Position numbers and translations under genes: made by a program. 44,342 nucleotides of DNA, taken from NCBI GenBank assembly GCA_004563195.1, contig SFTJ01000018.1, forward strand, positions 1-44,342. Reading direction: 5' to 3'. Below the pieces are notes generated by a model. That model did no database searches, was not told the origin of the DNA, and saw nothing but the letters and a program-made list of their open reading frames with translations. Every line of letters begins with the position of its first letter. Position 1 is the stretch's first letter. Shown piece by piece: positions 9,401 to 16,839 of the stretch. This DNA is from a bacterium (GTDB lineage: Bacteria > Bacteroidota > Bacteroidia > Bacteroidales > Muribaculaceae).

Positions 9401-9817
9401 TGCCAAATTGCGGTCGAACTCGGTTGCTGTCACTTCCACCACTTCGTTTTGCGTAAATCGGCGGGCTGTATCCTTCACCACGGCATACACCTCGGGAAGG
9501 GCTTCCTCAAGGCCTTTTTCCAAGATGTCGAGTATCTCTTGCTCCATCTTGTCCACGCGTGCCCATAGCGGCTCACGCAAGTCGTAGTCGGTGCGTTCTA
9601 TCTCTTCTTTTACGTTTGCTATCTCGGCTTTCTTGTCGGCTATGCTATCTTGCAAGCGCTTTCGCACTGCATCGATGCGGCTGCGCAACTCATCGTTGGT
9701 CAACTTCTCTATCTCCGGATACACCGCATTGATCTTTTCGACCACCGGCATTATCTTCTTCAAGTCGCGAGTCGACTTATTGCCAAACAGCGATTTTAAA
9801 ATGTCACTAAATCCCAT
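6461..9817 (-). CDS. secA: Protein translocase ATPase SecA
   Basis: A 1118-aa SecA, the cytosolic ATPase that pushes preproteins through SecYEG. Visible are Walker A ATGEGKTLV (about 192-200), the DEVD box in FAIVDEVDSVLID, the preprotein-binding insertion, the helicase motif NMAGRGTDIKL, the RQLRGRAGRQGDPG motif, and the C-terminal zinc-binding SEC-C tail (NDPCPCGSGKKYKNCHGRG). It is longer than the ~900-aa E. coli protein, with an N-terminal insertion (about residues 50-165) and a long low-complexity Gln/Asn/Arg linker before the zinc tail, both usual in Bacteroidota. It is followed by its own terminator, and a -7 box lies 80 bp upstream, so it probably forms its own transcription unit. Confidence 0.98.
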   Translation of the reverse strand: MGFSDILKSLFGNKSTRDLKKIMPVVEKINAVYPEIEKLTNDELRSRIDAVRKRLQDSIADKKAEIANVKEEIERTDYDLREPLWARVDKMEQEILDILEKGLEEALPEVYAVVKDTARRFTQNEVVEVTATEFDRNLAAQGRDFVSIEGDKALYRNSWVAGGNKTVWDMIHYQCQLIGGIVLHQGKIAEMATGEGKTLVATLPVFLNALTGNGVHVVTVNDYLAKRDSEWMGPLYMFHGLSVACIDKTQPNSPERRAAYNADITFGTNNEFGFDYLRDNMATSPEDLVQRAHNFAIVDEVDSVLIDDARTPLIISGPVPKGDDQMYEQYQPIVERLYDRQRKLVTSLLADAKKLMLSDDKKQREEGALLVFRAFKGLPKYDPLIKFLSQEGIKPAMLEQEAYYMQDNSRQMHIVTDPLYFVIDEKNHSVELTDKGYEELASGNSDPKFFVLPDIASELSAVENEPLTDEEKAQKKDELMQNYAVKSERVHTVNQLIKAYALFTRDVDYVITDDNKVKIVDEQTGRIMEGRRWSDGLHQAVEAKEHVKVEAATQTFATITLQNYFRMYHKLSGMTGTAETEAGEFWDIYKLDVVTIPTNRPVARIDMDDRVYKTRKEKYNAVIDEIEKMHLMGRPTLVGTTSVEISELLYRMVKQRLKIEPQLLNAKPEKARAEADIVALAGQQKDGKGVVTIATNMAGRGTDIKLSPEVKAAGGLAIIGTERHESRRVDRQLRGRAGRQGDPGSSVFFVSFEDPVMRQFVSDKVVKMLDRLGLQEGEMIEAPMVTRSIENAQKRVEENHFGVRKHLLEYDDVMNVQRNVIYTRRHHALMGERVGLDIMEMLQSTVENVVERYSDYDELKMHVMTTFAIDMPFGAEEYGKLDTKECIDLLHEKVVEAFNHKQERLAQVSMPVISTIAAEHGREGLVRVPITDGRRIYGITCNLGEAIDSECKSISKSWEKMVLLMTIDEAWKVHLRELDQLRQSVQNASYEQKDPLVIYKTESFNLFGDMLAEMNTKAVSILMRGQIPNSENAQNNAQNNRVQQTREVPRESTRRQQYNESKEAYPGANTNREVGNAASQSQRRVTAPVVNNGPKIGRNDPCPCGSGKKYKNCHGRGL

Positions 9818-9897
9818 TTTATATTTCGTTTTTTATATTTCGTTTGTTTTAATACCCATATTGGGAAAGAACCCGGCAATGAGCTTTTTCCAATCGG

Positions 9898-9905
9898 CAA
9901 AGATA
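9898..9905 (-). promoter_or_regulatory. secA -7 promoter box
   Basis: Minus-strand TATCTTTG matches the Bacteroidota -7 consensus TAnnTTTG. A TTG that could serve as the -33 element lies at 9930-9928, a spacing slightly longer than ideal. The start codon is 80 bp downstream. Confidence 0.5.
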
Positions 9906-9941
9906 ATTAAAATGTTTTGATTATTAGCAAGATTGCCTCAC

Positions 9942-11543
9942 TTAATACAGCGATAGAGGCATATATCTTGCGGCATTGGGCGAACGGATGCGCAATATGC
10001 GCGACACGGTGGGCGCCAGGAACGAGGCGTCGATGGCATCGGTGATGCGCTGCGACTTCACTTGCGGTGCCAATATGAATGCCGGCACGGTCACTGCATT
10101 GTCGCGAACATGGGTAACCTTGCTCTGGGCATTGAGTGTCTCCACTATGCTCCAGCCTGCCGTTACCTTTATCACCACATCGCCTTGCAGCGTGGGCACC
10201 ATCACGCGATTCAGCTCCTTGAGGTCCTCGTTGACGGGGTTGTTGAGTATTTCTTCATAGGTATAGGCTGCCTTAACGCCGCTCATCTGACGCAAAAATT
10301 CGCTCGACTTGGCTCGTATCTCGCTCAGGTCGATGTTTTTGTCTTTTATCAGTGTGCGGTTGAGGTAGAAATGGCGGTTGTAATAGCCGTTTACCCACTG
10401 GCCGTTGCCGTATATCGCCATCAGATACATATTGAGCAGCGATATGGCGCGGTCGGGATAAAATTCGCCCGATGGGATGTTGTATTTTGCATCTACGGGA
10501 CGGCCATCGGTATAATAGCCGGTTGAGGTCACAAACACCACCACATTGTTCATGCCCACGCTCTTGTCTACGGCGTCGAAGAGGCGCTCAAGTTGGGCAT
10601 CGAGGCGTATGTAGGTGTCGTGAAGTTCGAAACGGTTGTCGGCATCTTTGCTATATTCGTAAGGCGCTGCCGTATAACCTATATTGAGCATATCGAGCTG
10701 ACCTCGACTGCCGAGTTTCAGATTGTTGATATAGTCGATTGCCACCGACGTAACTTCTTCATTCACAAGCGCCGACTGCTTGAATGCGCGATAGCGATTC
10801 TTGTCGTTGTCGGGATAGTTGTATCTGAATTTGTAGAATCGGCGTGCCTCGGGTATGTCCACATAGCGTTCGAGTGCCAATGCGGGCTCCCATGCCATGG
10901 TGTTGAGGCGATTGGAGAGCGGCTGACTGTAGTTGCGGGTCTTAAGGCACTGCGGCACATCTTTGTAGAAAGTGGAAGTCGACCACTTGCCGTCTACGTC
11001 GTTAATCCAGAATGCGCTGTTGGCGGCATGGCCTGCCAGTATTATGGCTTGCTGGGCGTCGGGGGCTATGGCATACACCAAGCCGAGGCCGTCGTTGTTC
11101 ACTCGCACTTCGTCGGCGAGCGTCGACACGGTGAGTGCCACGGGCGACAGTGTTTCGTTGGTAAAATTACCCATACACTGTGCATCGGTGAGCACCGGCG
11201 TTGCCTTCTTGGTGCTCGGGTCGAAAATCAGTGCTTGCGGTATGCCGTTGATGTTGGGATAAGCGCCGCTCATCACCAATGCCGTACCCGAAGCAACATC
11301 TAAGTTGGCACAATTGAAGTCTACATTCTCAAAGTATGCGCCTTCGCGTAGCAATCGGTTGAATCCGCGTTCGCCGAAATAACTTTGCAGCAGTTCTATA
11401 TAATCGCTCCTAAGCTGGTCGACCACGATGCCTAACACCAATTGCGGACGACCGCTCTTGACTTGCGACAACGCAGAAAATGCCACCATCGATGCCACGA
11501 TGCCGGTCAGAATACGATTTGCTTGTCGCAGGTTCTTTCTCAT
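9942..11543 (-). CDS. PafA-like alkaline-phosphatase-superfamily protein, probably catalytically inactive
   Basis: A 533-aa exported protein; I chose ATG 11543 because it gives a clean signal peptide (MRKNLRQANRILTGIVASMV...SALSQ), whereas the longer reading starts with TTG and is not signal-like. The fold is recognisable: LVLGIVVDQLRSDY with first metal Asp (42), AYPNINGI, GHAANSAFWINDVDGKW, DTYIRLDAQLERLFD, and NNVVVFVTSTGYYTDG. The catalytic positions appear lost: the nucleophile region reads SGTALVMSG where active relatives have GHTxxxTG, the DxxGH metal motif is AAPYEYS, the SDHG motif is TSTG, and the last His before VP is Thr. It is therefore better read as a periplasmic pseudoenzyme of unknown role. 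It lies between secA and a DUF4105 gene, each about 130 bp away. Confidence 0.78.
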   Translation of the reverse strand: MRKNLRQANRILTGIVASMVAFSALSQVKSGRPQLVLGIVVDQLRSDYIELLQSYFGERGFNRLLREGAYFENVDFNCANLDVASGTALVMSGAYPNINGIPQALIFDPSTKKATPVLTDAQCMGNFTNETLSPVALTVSTLADEVRVNNDGLGLVYAIAPDAQQAIILAGHAANSAFWINDVDGKWSTSTFYKDVPQCLKTRNYSQPLSNRLNTMAWEPALALERYVDIPEARRFYKFRYNYPDNDKNRYRAFKQSALVNEEVTSVAIDYINNLKLGSRGQLDMLNIGYTAAPYEYSKDADNRFELHDTYIRLDAQLERLFDAVDKSVGMNNVVVFVTSTGYYTDGRPVDAKYNIPSGEFYPDRAISLLNMYLMAIYGNGQWVNGYYNRHFYLNRTLIKDKNIDLSEIRAKSSEFLRQMSGVKAAYTYEEILNNPVNEDLKELNRVMVPTLQGDVVIKVTAGWSIVETLNAQSKVTHVRDNAVTVPAFILAPQVKSQRITDAIDASFLAPTVSRILRIRSPNAARYMPLSLY

Positions 11544-11609
11544 TTCTTTTCTGTCTATCTTTTTTAGTTCTATTATTCTCAAAAACTGTGCCAATTGCAC
11601 TTTTCGCCG

Positions 11610-11617
11610 CAAATTTA
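11610..11617 (-). promoter_or_regulatory. -7 box before the PafA-like gene
   Basis: Minus-strand TAAATTTG, 66 bp before the ATG at 11543. No clear -33 TTG is seen at the right distance, and the region is rich in a short repeated CAATTATCGG-like motif (11629-11648). Confidence 0.4.
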
Positions 11618-11691
11618 GCAAATTATAGCCAATTATCGGCAATTATCACTCACAAAAAGCCTTTTTGCACACGCACTTGTGGCTCGCAGGC

Positions 11692-12957
11692 TCACTTCAC
11701 GCATCCGCGCTTGAGCGCTATCACATAGTTCACAGAGCGTATGAGCGATATGCCTGCCATGGGCACCAATGCCATATTGCCCGATTGCGGCAACCAATAC
11801 CACCCCGCTGCCAACAGCACTATCAGCAATGCATTCACCACATGTATTATTGCCACCAATGGGCGCATCCTCTTTATCCACTCCATTATGGCGGGCAACA
11901 ACAGCAACGGATGCAGCCACACTATGTGCAGATTGCTCGACGTGCCGTAATGGCTCGACACGAAGGTGAGAAATGCCACCAGCACGCCCACCAAGCCATA
12001 TACACCAAACACCACGCTATCCAACCAACGATAATGGCGCTTGCCAAGGCGTTCTTTAATGGTGAGTGCAAGCACTATCACCAGCAGCAGCGTGAGCACA
12101 AACATGGGCGTGAGCACCATAGGCGTAGGTCCGAGCACGGCTCCTTCGTCTCCACCTTCCACAAGTATGTTGGTGGCTTTTACCACCGGTATGCGCTTCC
12201 CGTCGCGCTCTTGGGTGGCGTCTGCCATGGCTTCCATCAGTATTATCGGGCTGAACATCTGTTCGCGATAGTCGAGCTTATGGTCGAGGTCGTAGCCGAG
12301 CACCATATCGATGCCGAATTGCTGCCACGGATAATTCTTATCGAAAAATGCCATTATGCTTCGGAATGTGGCCTCCCCGCGCTTGGGATTGCCATATTCG
12401 AGGCTGCCGCCCACGGCATTCTCTATGATATCGCGGGGCTTGGTGGCGCAGTTGTTATATGCCCATCCGTAGCGATATACGGCATTCTCGGGCTGCACAT
12501 TATTCCACAAAAACGATATTATGTCCACCTTCTGGGCATCATCGAGGTCGAGCACTTGCTCCACTATCTTGCGGTCTTCATAGCCCTGTGTGAGATATTG
12601 CATGGGATAGGCGGCAAGGCTGTAGTCGCAGTCGCCTTTCACAAATCGGTAGATAAATCCGCTCTGCTTGAAGTTAAAAATGCCGTAATTGAACAGCAGG
12701 TCTTGACCCTCTATCTGCACTCTTATCATAGTGTGACCATAGAGTTCGTAGTTTCGGCTGCCGGGATAGCAAGTAACAAGCGATATTTCGGCTTGTATAT
12801 GTGTCTCTATCGTTGTGGGCACCGACATTTCGCGGCTACCCTTCTCTGCCACCTTGGTTATGTCGGCTGTCTCGCTTTGTGCCGCCACTTGTGGCGCAAG
12901 CGCCATGGCTATCATTGCCATTGCCAAGCGCATTATCTTCATCATCTCCTTCTTCAT
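11692..12957 (-). CDS. DUF4105 / Lnb-type membrane protein (possible lipoprotein N-acyltransferase)
   Basis: A 421-aa protein: signal peptide (1-27), a periplasmic DUF4105 domain (about 50-260), then several C-terminal membrane segments (for example PMFVLTLLLVIVLAL, VVFGVYGLVGVLVAFLTFV, VVNALLIVLLAAGWYWL). The domain shows the family's conserved His in ELYGHTMIRV (His75) and Cys in YNNCATKPRDI (Cys170), a thiol-hydrolase-like pair. The same Pfam family contains the Gram-positive lipoprotein transacylase Lnb, and a member has been reported as the Bacteroides lipoprotein N-acyltransferase; whether this paralogue has that activity is inference. It starts 29 bp after an AraC-type regulator gene on the same strand, so the two may be co-transcribed. 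Confidence 0.75.
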   Translation of the reverse strand: MKKEMMKIMRLAMAMIAMALAPQVAAQSETADITKVAEKGSREMSVPTTIETHIQAEISLVTCYPGSRNYELYGHTMIRVQIEGQDLLFNYGIFNFKQSGFIYRFVKGDCDYSLAAYPMQYLTQGYEDRKIVEQVLDLDDAQKVDIISFLWNNVQPENAVYRYGWAYNNCATKPRDIIENAVGGSLEYGNPKRGEATFRSIMAFFDKNYPWQQFGIDMVLGYDLDHKLDYREQMFSPIILMEAMADATQERDGKRIPVVKATNILVEGGDEGAVLGPTPMVLTPMFVLTLLLVIVLALTIKERLGKRHYRWLDSVVFGVYGLVGVLVAFLTFVSSHYGTSSNLHIVWLHPLLLLPAIMEWIKRMRPLVAIIHVVNALLIVLLAAGWYWLPQSGNMALVPMAGISLIRSVNYVIALKRGCVK

Positions 12958-12986
12958 TATTTTTTATTATTCTTTCCTATTTGCTG

Positions 12987-13859
12987 TTACTGGCCTTGCT
13001 GACGATATTCGCTTGGCGACATACCCACATGCTTCTTAAAGTATTTGCCGAAAAACGATTGGTTGGCAAAATTAAGTTCCCGACTCACTTCCTGCACCGT
13101 GAGCGTGGTGGTGCGTAGCATCTGCTTTGCTTCGAGCACCACATATTCGTCAATCCAGTCGCTGGCCGTGCGGCCGCTCACTTTCTTCACCACCATCGAG
13201 AGGTGCTTGGGCGAGATGCACAGGCGATTGGCAAAATACACCACCGAACGCTCCTTGCGATACTCTGCCTCAAGCATCGAGTAGAAGCTATAGAAGGTCT
13301 CTTCGTTGCGCGAACGCTTGAAATTGCCATACGAGAAATGATCTTTATATATCGACAGCAATTCGTAGAGCACCGAGAGAAGCATGCTGTTAACTTGCTT
13401 ATTGGCATAATGAGCACGCACGGTGCGTATCTTGCGCCATATAAACTCGTAGTATTCCATTATGCTTGCCGTCTCTTCCTCGCTCAGAGTCACCACCGGG
13501 GTCTGTCTAAAGTCCATCAGTATGGGCAACGCCGATGTGATGTCGGGCAGCAATTCTTCCGACACCTTCTTGCTCACCACTATAAACACGCCCTTAAAAT
13601 CTTCGCTGCAACTATAGCCGTGCACTATATGCTCGGGCATCAGCGTCACAAGCTCGTTACGGCGTATATTATAATCTTGCAGATTCACCTTCAGGCTCGC
13701 CGAGCCTTGCAGACAAAGCGCAAACAACGGCTGGCTCAATTTCCATGGCAGACGATTAAGTTTAATCAGGTCTAATTTATCAAACAACACCACTGCGTCG
13801 TTGTGCCCCCTTATATGTTCGCTATCGCTAAAGTCAATTATTTCTTTTAATATCTTCAT
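12987..13859 (-). CDS. AraC-family transcriptional regulator
   Basis: A 290-aa regulator. Residues 1-180 form a cupin-like sensor domain (LFALCLQGSASLKVNLQDYNI, NELVTLMPEHIVHGY). Residues about 190-290 form the two-helix-turn-helix AraC DNA-binding domain (FANRLCISPKHLSMVVKKVSG, then LTVQEVSRELNFANQSFFGKY and the PSEYR ending). The ligand is unknown. It lies directly upstream of the DUF4105 gene on the same strand and about 690 bp from nagA on the other strand, so either could be a target; I have no direct evidence. Confidence 0.92.
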   Translation of the reverse strand: MKILKEIIDFSDSEHIRGHNDAVVLFDKLDLIKLNRLPWKLSQPLFALCLQGSASLKVNLQDYNIRRNELVTLMPEHIVHGYSCSEDFKGVFIVVSKKVSEELLPDITSALPILMDFRQTPVVTLSEEETASIMEYYEFIWRKIRTVRAHYANKQVNSMLLSVLYELLSIYKDHFSYGNFKRSRNEETFYSFYSMLEAEYRKERSVVYFANRLCISPKHLSMVVKKVSGRTASDWIDEYVVLEAKQMLRTTTLTVQEVSRELNFANQSFFGKYFKKHVGMSPSEYRQQGQ

Positions 13860-13887
13860 CGTTTATTATCCTTCTTCTATTCAACGC

Positions 13888-13895
13888 CAAATTTA
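13888..13895 (-). promoter_or_regulatory. -7 box of the AraC-family gene
   Basis: Minus-strand TAAATTTG, 28 bp before the ATG at 13859. The -33 element is not recognisable, which would be usual for an activated or weak promoter. Confidence 0.45.
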
Positions 13896-14088
13896 CGAAT
13901 TATTGGTCTATTTTTCCTTATTACACCCCGTAATTTTCGCTTATTTTTCACATTTTTATATTATTTATCTATTTTTTTACTCTAATATTTTGTCAATTCA
14001 AAAATTATATAGACATTTGCAGCACAAATAACAATAATTCGTTATTATAATTGCACTTTTCTATACAGATTCTATTCATAAAATTACT

Positions 14089-14126
14089 AAAGTCCCACTC
14101 GTGAGAGCCGGACTTTTTGTTTTTTA
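14089..14126 (+). terminator. Terminator-like hairpin without a known upstream gene
   Basis: AAAGTCC (14089-14095) pairs with GGACTTT (14110-14116) and is followed on the plus strand by TTGTTTTTT. No plus-strand gene lies upstream; the AraC gene runs the other way. It could end a small RNA or antisense transcript starting near 13.9-14.05 kb. Confidence 0.45.
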
Positions 14127-14505
14127 TATACCTTGCTTTTCCACCCGAGTATCCTTCGGTTTCTCATCCGAATACCACTTATTTTTTCACTGATTATTAA
14201 GCAATAACACTCGTTTCTGTCACCATCGATGTTATTCACTCGCAAGCTTCGAAACCATTGAGTCTTTCGCGTTCGGTCATTAACCCCAACCTGCCTTTTA
14301 CTCTCTACCGGCAAGTGCGAATTGAAGCCTTACCCTATTTGTATATTTTACAATAAGCACCTCCTAATCGACTTTCGTTCACATTACTACACACATTACA
14401 TCATTTTTACTCATAGGCTCAACTTTTTCGCCGCGGCATCTGCAATTTTACATTTTTTAATATTTATAGACCAACTTTCTTATTTATTATATTAGCAATA
14501 ATCAC

Positions 14506-14513
14506 TATTTTTG
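14506..14513 (+). promoter_or_regulatory. nagA -7 promoter box
   Basis: TATTTTTG fits TAnnTTTG and lies 37 bp before the nagA ATG. A TTTA at 14483-14486 stands at 19-bp spacing and may act as a weak -33 element. Confidence 0.5.
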
Positions 14514-14550
14514 CAATAACATTTACTCACGACAATAAAGGCTTAATACG

Positions 14551-15696
14551 ATGATAAAACAAATCTACAACGGAAAAATTCACACCCCCTCAGGGTGGGT
14601 TAACGGAGGCTCCATAGTCTTCGAAAACGGCAAAATATTAGAAGTAAAAAACGATAGTCTGCTTATCGATGGCGCTGAGCACATCGATGCCGATGGTGCT
14701 TATGTCACCCCGGGCGGCATTGAGACTCACTGTCACGGTGGTGGCGGCCGCGACTTTATGGAATGTAAGGAAGATGCGTTCCGCACAGCTGCCAAGACTC
14801 ACCTTAAGCATGGCACTACCACCATATTCCCCACTTTAAGCTCTTCGTCGCAACAGATGATCGACGAGGCAGCCGAAGTGTGCGACCGAATCATCGAGTG
14901 CGGCGATAGCACCATCCTCGGTTTGCACCTCGAAGGTCCTCACCTCAATATCAAGAAAACCGGCGGTCAAATGCCCGAATACATCTGCAACCCCGACCCG
15001 GCAAAATACATCCCTATGATTGAGCGCTTCAAATGCATCAAGCGCATCGATGCAGCTCCGGAGCTCCCGGGTGCTCTCGAATTCGGTAAATTCGCCAGCA
15101 GTCACGGCATTGTGATGGGTATCGCTCACACCACTGCCGAATACCCCGAAGTATTGGCTGCTTGGGAAAACGGCTACACCATCGCCACTCACTTCTACAA
15201 CGCTATGGGCGGATTCCACAATGTGCGCGAATATAAGCACGAAGGCACCGTCGAAAGTGTTTACCTTATCGATGATATGGATGTGGAAATGATTACCGAC
15301 GGCTGCCACTTGCCCGACACCATCATTCGTCTAATCCCCAAGTTCAAAGGCATAGAGCACACCGCCATCATCACCGACTCGCTCGCTTGCGCAGGTAGCG
15401 ACAGCAACTACATCTTCCTCCCGGGCGCAATCATCGAAGACGGCGTTTGTAAGGTGGCCGACGGTAGCGCTCTCGCAGGTTCAATCGCCACTATGGACCG
15501 TCTCATCACCACTTGCGTCAAAGCCGGCATTTCGCTCTTCGACACCATTAGAATGGCATCAGAAACTCCGGCTCGCATTATGAGCATCAGCGACCGCAAG
15601 GGTCAACTCGTGGCCGGTAAAGACGCCGATATTCTCCTTCTCAACCCCGACACTTCGCTCAAAGCGGTCTACTCAATGGGTTGCTTAGTGGAATAA
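14551..15696 (+). CDS. nagA: N-acetylglucosamine-6-phosphate deacetylase
   Basis: A 381-aa amidohydrolase that removes acetate from GlcNAc-6-phosphate, feeding glucosamine-6-phosphate into glycolysis or cell-wall synthesis. Visible ligands and catalytic residues: HCH metal pair (His60, His62) in GGIETHCHGGGG, Glu128 in GLHLEGPHL, His193 in GIAHTTAEYP, His214 in ATHFYNAMGG, and the catalytic Asp276 in IITDSLACAGS. The end (DADILLLNPD) is the typical small beta-domain. Length is normal. No nagB or transporter is adjacent; the gene stands alone with its own promoter. Codon use leans on C-ending codons, suggesting fairly strong expression. Confidence 0.96.
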   Translation: MIKQIYNGKIHTPSGWVNGGSIVFENGKILEVKNDSLLIDGAEHIDADGAYVTPGGIETHCHGGGGRDFMECKEDAFRTAAKTHLKHGTTTIFPTLSSSSQQMIDEAAEVCDRIIECGDSTILGLHLEGPHLNIKKTGGQMPEYICNPDPAKYIPMIERFKCIKRIDAAPELPGALEFGKFASSHGIVMGIAHTTAEYPEVLAAWENGYTIATHFYNAMGGFHNVREYKHEGTVESVYLIDDMDVEMITDGCHLPDTIIRLIPKFKGIEHTAIITDSLACAGSDSNYIFLPGAIIEDGVCKVADGSALAGSIATMDRLITTCVKAGISLFDTIRMASETPARIMSISDRKGQLVAGKDADILLLNPDTSLKAVYSMGCLVE

Positions 15697-15775
15697 TCAC
15701 AATATTGCACACCCTCCTCTCTCCCACCGTTTATGGGTTGGCAAAATCCATCGGCAAGTAATTTCGGCAGTCGCA

Positions 15776-15808
15776 CAAAGCGCTTAGTGAAGCAAAAGAA
15801 GCTTTTTT
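15776..15808 (+). terminator. Weak candidate terminator of nagA
   Basis: AAAGC at 15776-15780 can pair with GCTTT at 15801-15805, enclosing a GCTT/AAGC helix, and a short T-run follows. The stem is short, so this is tentative. Confidence 0.35.
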
Positions 15809-15839
15809 ATGCCAAAAATCGCATTTTTTTCGCGCCATG

Positions 15840-15871
15840 CTTGCAAAAACCGATTATTGTCCGTAACTTTG
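15840..15871 (+). promoter_or_regulatory. Promoter of tRNA-His
   Basis: CTTG (15840-15843) and TAACTTTG (15864-15871) are separated by 20 nt, close to the Bacteroidota -33/-7 arrangement. The tRNA begins about 20 nt downstream. Confidence 0.65.
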
Positions 15872-15890
15872 CACCCGTCTAACAGAGATG

Positions 15891-15964
<74 letters not shown>

Positions 15965-15968
15965 CACC

Positions 15969-16004
15969 AAGAGAAGATTTCGATACCGAAGTCTTCTCTT
16001 TTTT
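15969..16004 (+). terminator. tRNA-His terminator
   Basis: AAGAGAAGA (15969-15977) pairs with TCTTCTCTT (15992-16000), followed by further T residues, directly after the tRNA. Confidence 0.85.
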
Positions 16005-16020
16005 ATTATCCCACACCCCA

Positions 16021-16038
16021 CCGGTCCGACCGGTCCGA
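16021..16038. repeat. 9-bp tandem repeat (CCGGTCCGA), two units
   Basis: Two perfect units at 16021-16029 and 16030-16038. The same unit recurs, degenerate, about 11 kb away at 27006-27050. Here it lies in the gap between two converging terminators. Confidence 0.7.
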
Positions 16039-16078
16039 CAACACCCATCACCCGACGCAAAAAAGGAGGCGTATAGGT

Positions 16079-16123
16079 CAAAAAAAGGATGACTGCTCGC
16101 TTAGAATCGCGAACAACCATCCT
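16079..16123 (-). terminator. Terminator of the ompH-like gene 1
   Basis: On the minus strand AGGATG (16123-16118) pairs with CATCCT (16091-16086), with an inner TTGTTCGC/GCGAGCAG helix, followed by seven T. It lies about 34 bp after the stop codon of the Skp-like gene. Confidence 0.88.
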
Positions 16124-16156
16124 CTTCGGTTATTTTCGTAATATATAGCTTTTTCT

Positions 16157-16669
16157 TTATAGTCCGAGCTGCAACTTCACCAGACTGGTGATATCCTCAA
16201 ATTGCGGACCAAGGAATGCCACGCCCGGCTCATTTACGTCGTAGATTAGCATAAAGCCTTGTTCCTCGCCTATTATCTTTATTGCATCATCTATGCGCTT
16301 TCTGATTGGGTCTAACAACTCAGCTTCTTTGTTGCGCAAATCTTCCGATGTATTCTTCATAAACAACTCTATCTTATCGTTGTTTTCCTGCAATTCCTGC
16401 ATGCGTCGCTCCTTGATGGTTCCTGCCGTCTTATTGTCGAGGTTCATGGCTTGAAAGTCGCTGTATTTGCGATTAAACTCGTCCTGAAGCATCTTCAACT
16501 CGGCTTTATATTGGTCGCTGAGGTCTTGCAGTTGCTTTTCGGCTATTGCCTTTTCGGGCATCATGTTAAATATCTCAAGCTTATTCACTTTTCCAAACTT
16601 CACTTGCTGCGCCTGCATGCACACCGGCATAATCACAAGCGCCATCACTATCATAAGTTTCTTAATCAT
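16157..16669 (-). CDS. Skp/OmpH-family periplasmic chaperone, copy 1
   Basis: A 170-aa periplasmic protein with signal peptide (1-21). It has the Skp layout: VKFGKVNKLEIFNMMPEK start strand, a long charged helical hairpin (about 40-125, coiled-coil-like with EFNRKYSDFQAMN and ERRMQELQENNDKIELF), and a closing small domain (IIGEEQGFMLIYDV). Skp binds unfolded outer-membrane proteins on their way to BamA. It is the most divergent and last of three tandem paralogues, with its own promoter 42 bp upstream and its own terminator. Confidence 0.88.
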   Translation of the reverse strand: MIKKLMIVMALVIMPVCMQAQQVKFGKVNKLEIFNMMPEKAIAEKQLQDLSDQYKAELKMLQDEFNRKYSDFQAMNLDNKTAGTIKERRMQELQENNDKIELFMKNTSEDLRNKEAELLDPIRKRIDDAIKIIGEEQGFMLIYDVNEPGVAFLGPQFEDITSLVKLQLGL

Positions 16670-16710
16670 ATCAATGTGTTGTTATTTATGTGATTATTTA
16701 TTTCTATACA

Positions 16711-16740
16711 CAAAATTAGTAAAAAACCCTTTATTACCAA
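16711..16740 (-). promoter_or_regulatory. Promoter of ompH-like gene 1
   Basis: Minus strand TTG (16740-16738), 19-nt spacer, TAATTTTG (16718-16711): a good Bacteroidota promoter, 42 bp before the start codon. It shows that this copy can be transcribed apart from its neighbour. Confidence 0.65.
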
Positions 16741-16742
16741 TG

Positions 16743-16779
16743 AAAAAGCAGCGGCGTTTCCATTTTTTTAGGAAACGCC
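16743..16779 (-). terminator. Terminator of ompH-like gene 2
   Basis: GGCGTTTCC (16779-16771) pairs with GGAAACGCC (16761-16753) on the minus strand, with CTTTTTC a few bases further. It ends the transcript of the second Skp-like gene. Confidence 0.82.
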
Positions 16780-16839
16780 ACGTGTTATCATTAAAAAATC
16801 AAAAAATTCGGTACCGTTGTAGCCGATGTAGAGGACCTG

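Larger units (their letters stand above)
13896..14550. other. 655-bp AT-rich intergenic region with unexplained hairpins
   Basis: No convincing gene. It contains an AATAAC...GTTATT inverted repeat (about 14027-14046), a plus-strand terminator-like hairpin (14089-14118), a second hairpin (14149-14175: GTATCCTTCGG with CCGAATAC) and, at its right end, the nagA promoter. The stretch 14180-14480 has no signal I can name. Confidence 0.5.

Noticed and set aside
11544..11642. Longer N-terminus of the PafA-like protein
   Set aside because: It would start with TTG and bury the signal peptide; it also overlaps the -7 box.
14087..14314. 75-codon minus-strand ORF between araC-type gene and nagA
   Set aside because: TTG start, odd composition, overlaps hairpins and a terminator; no recognisable domain.
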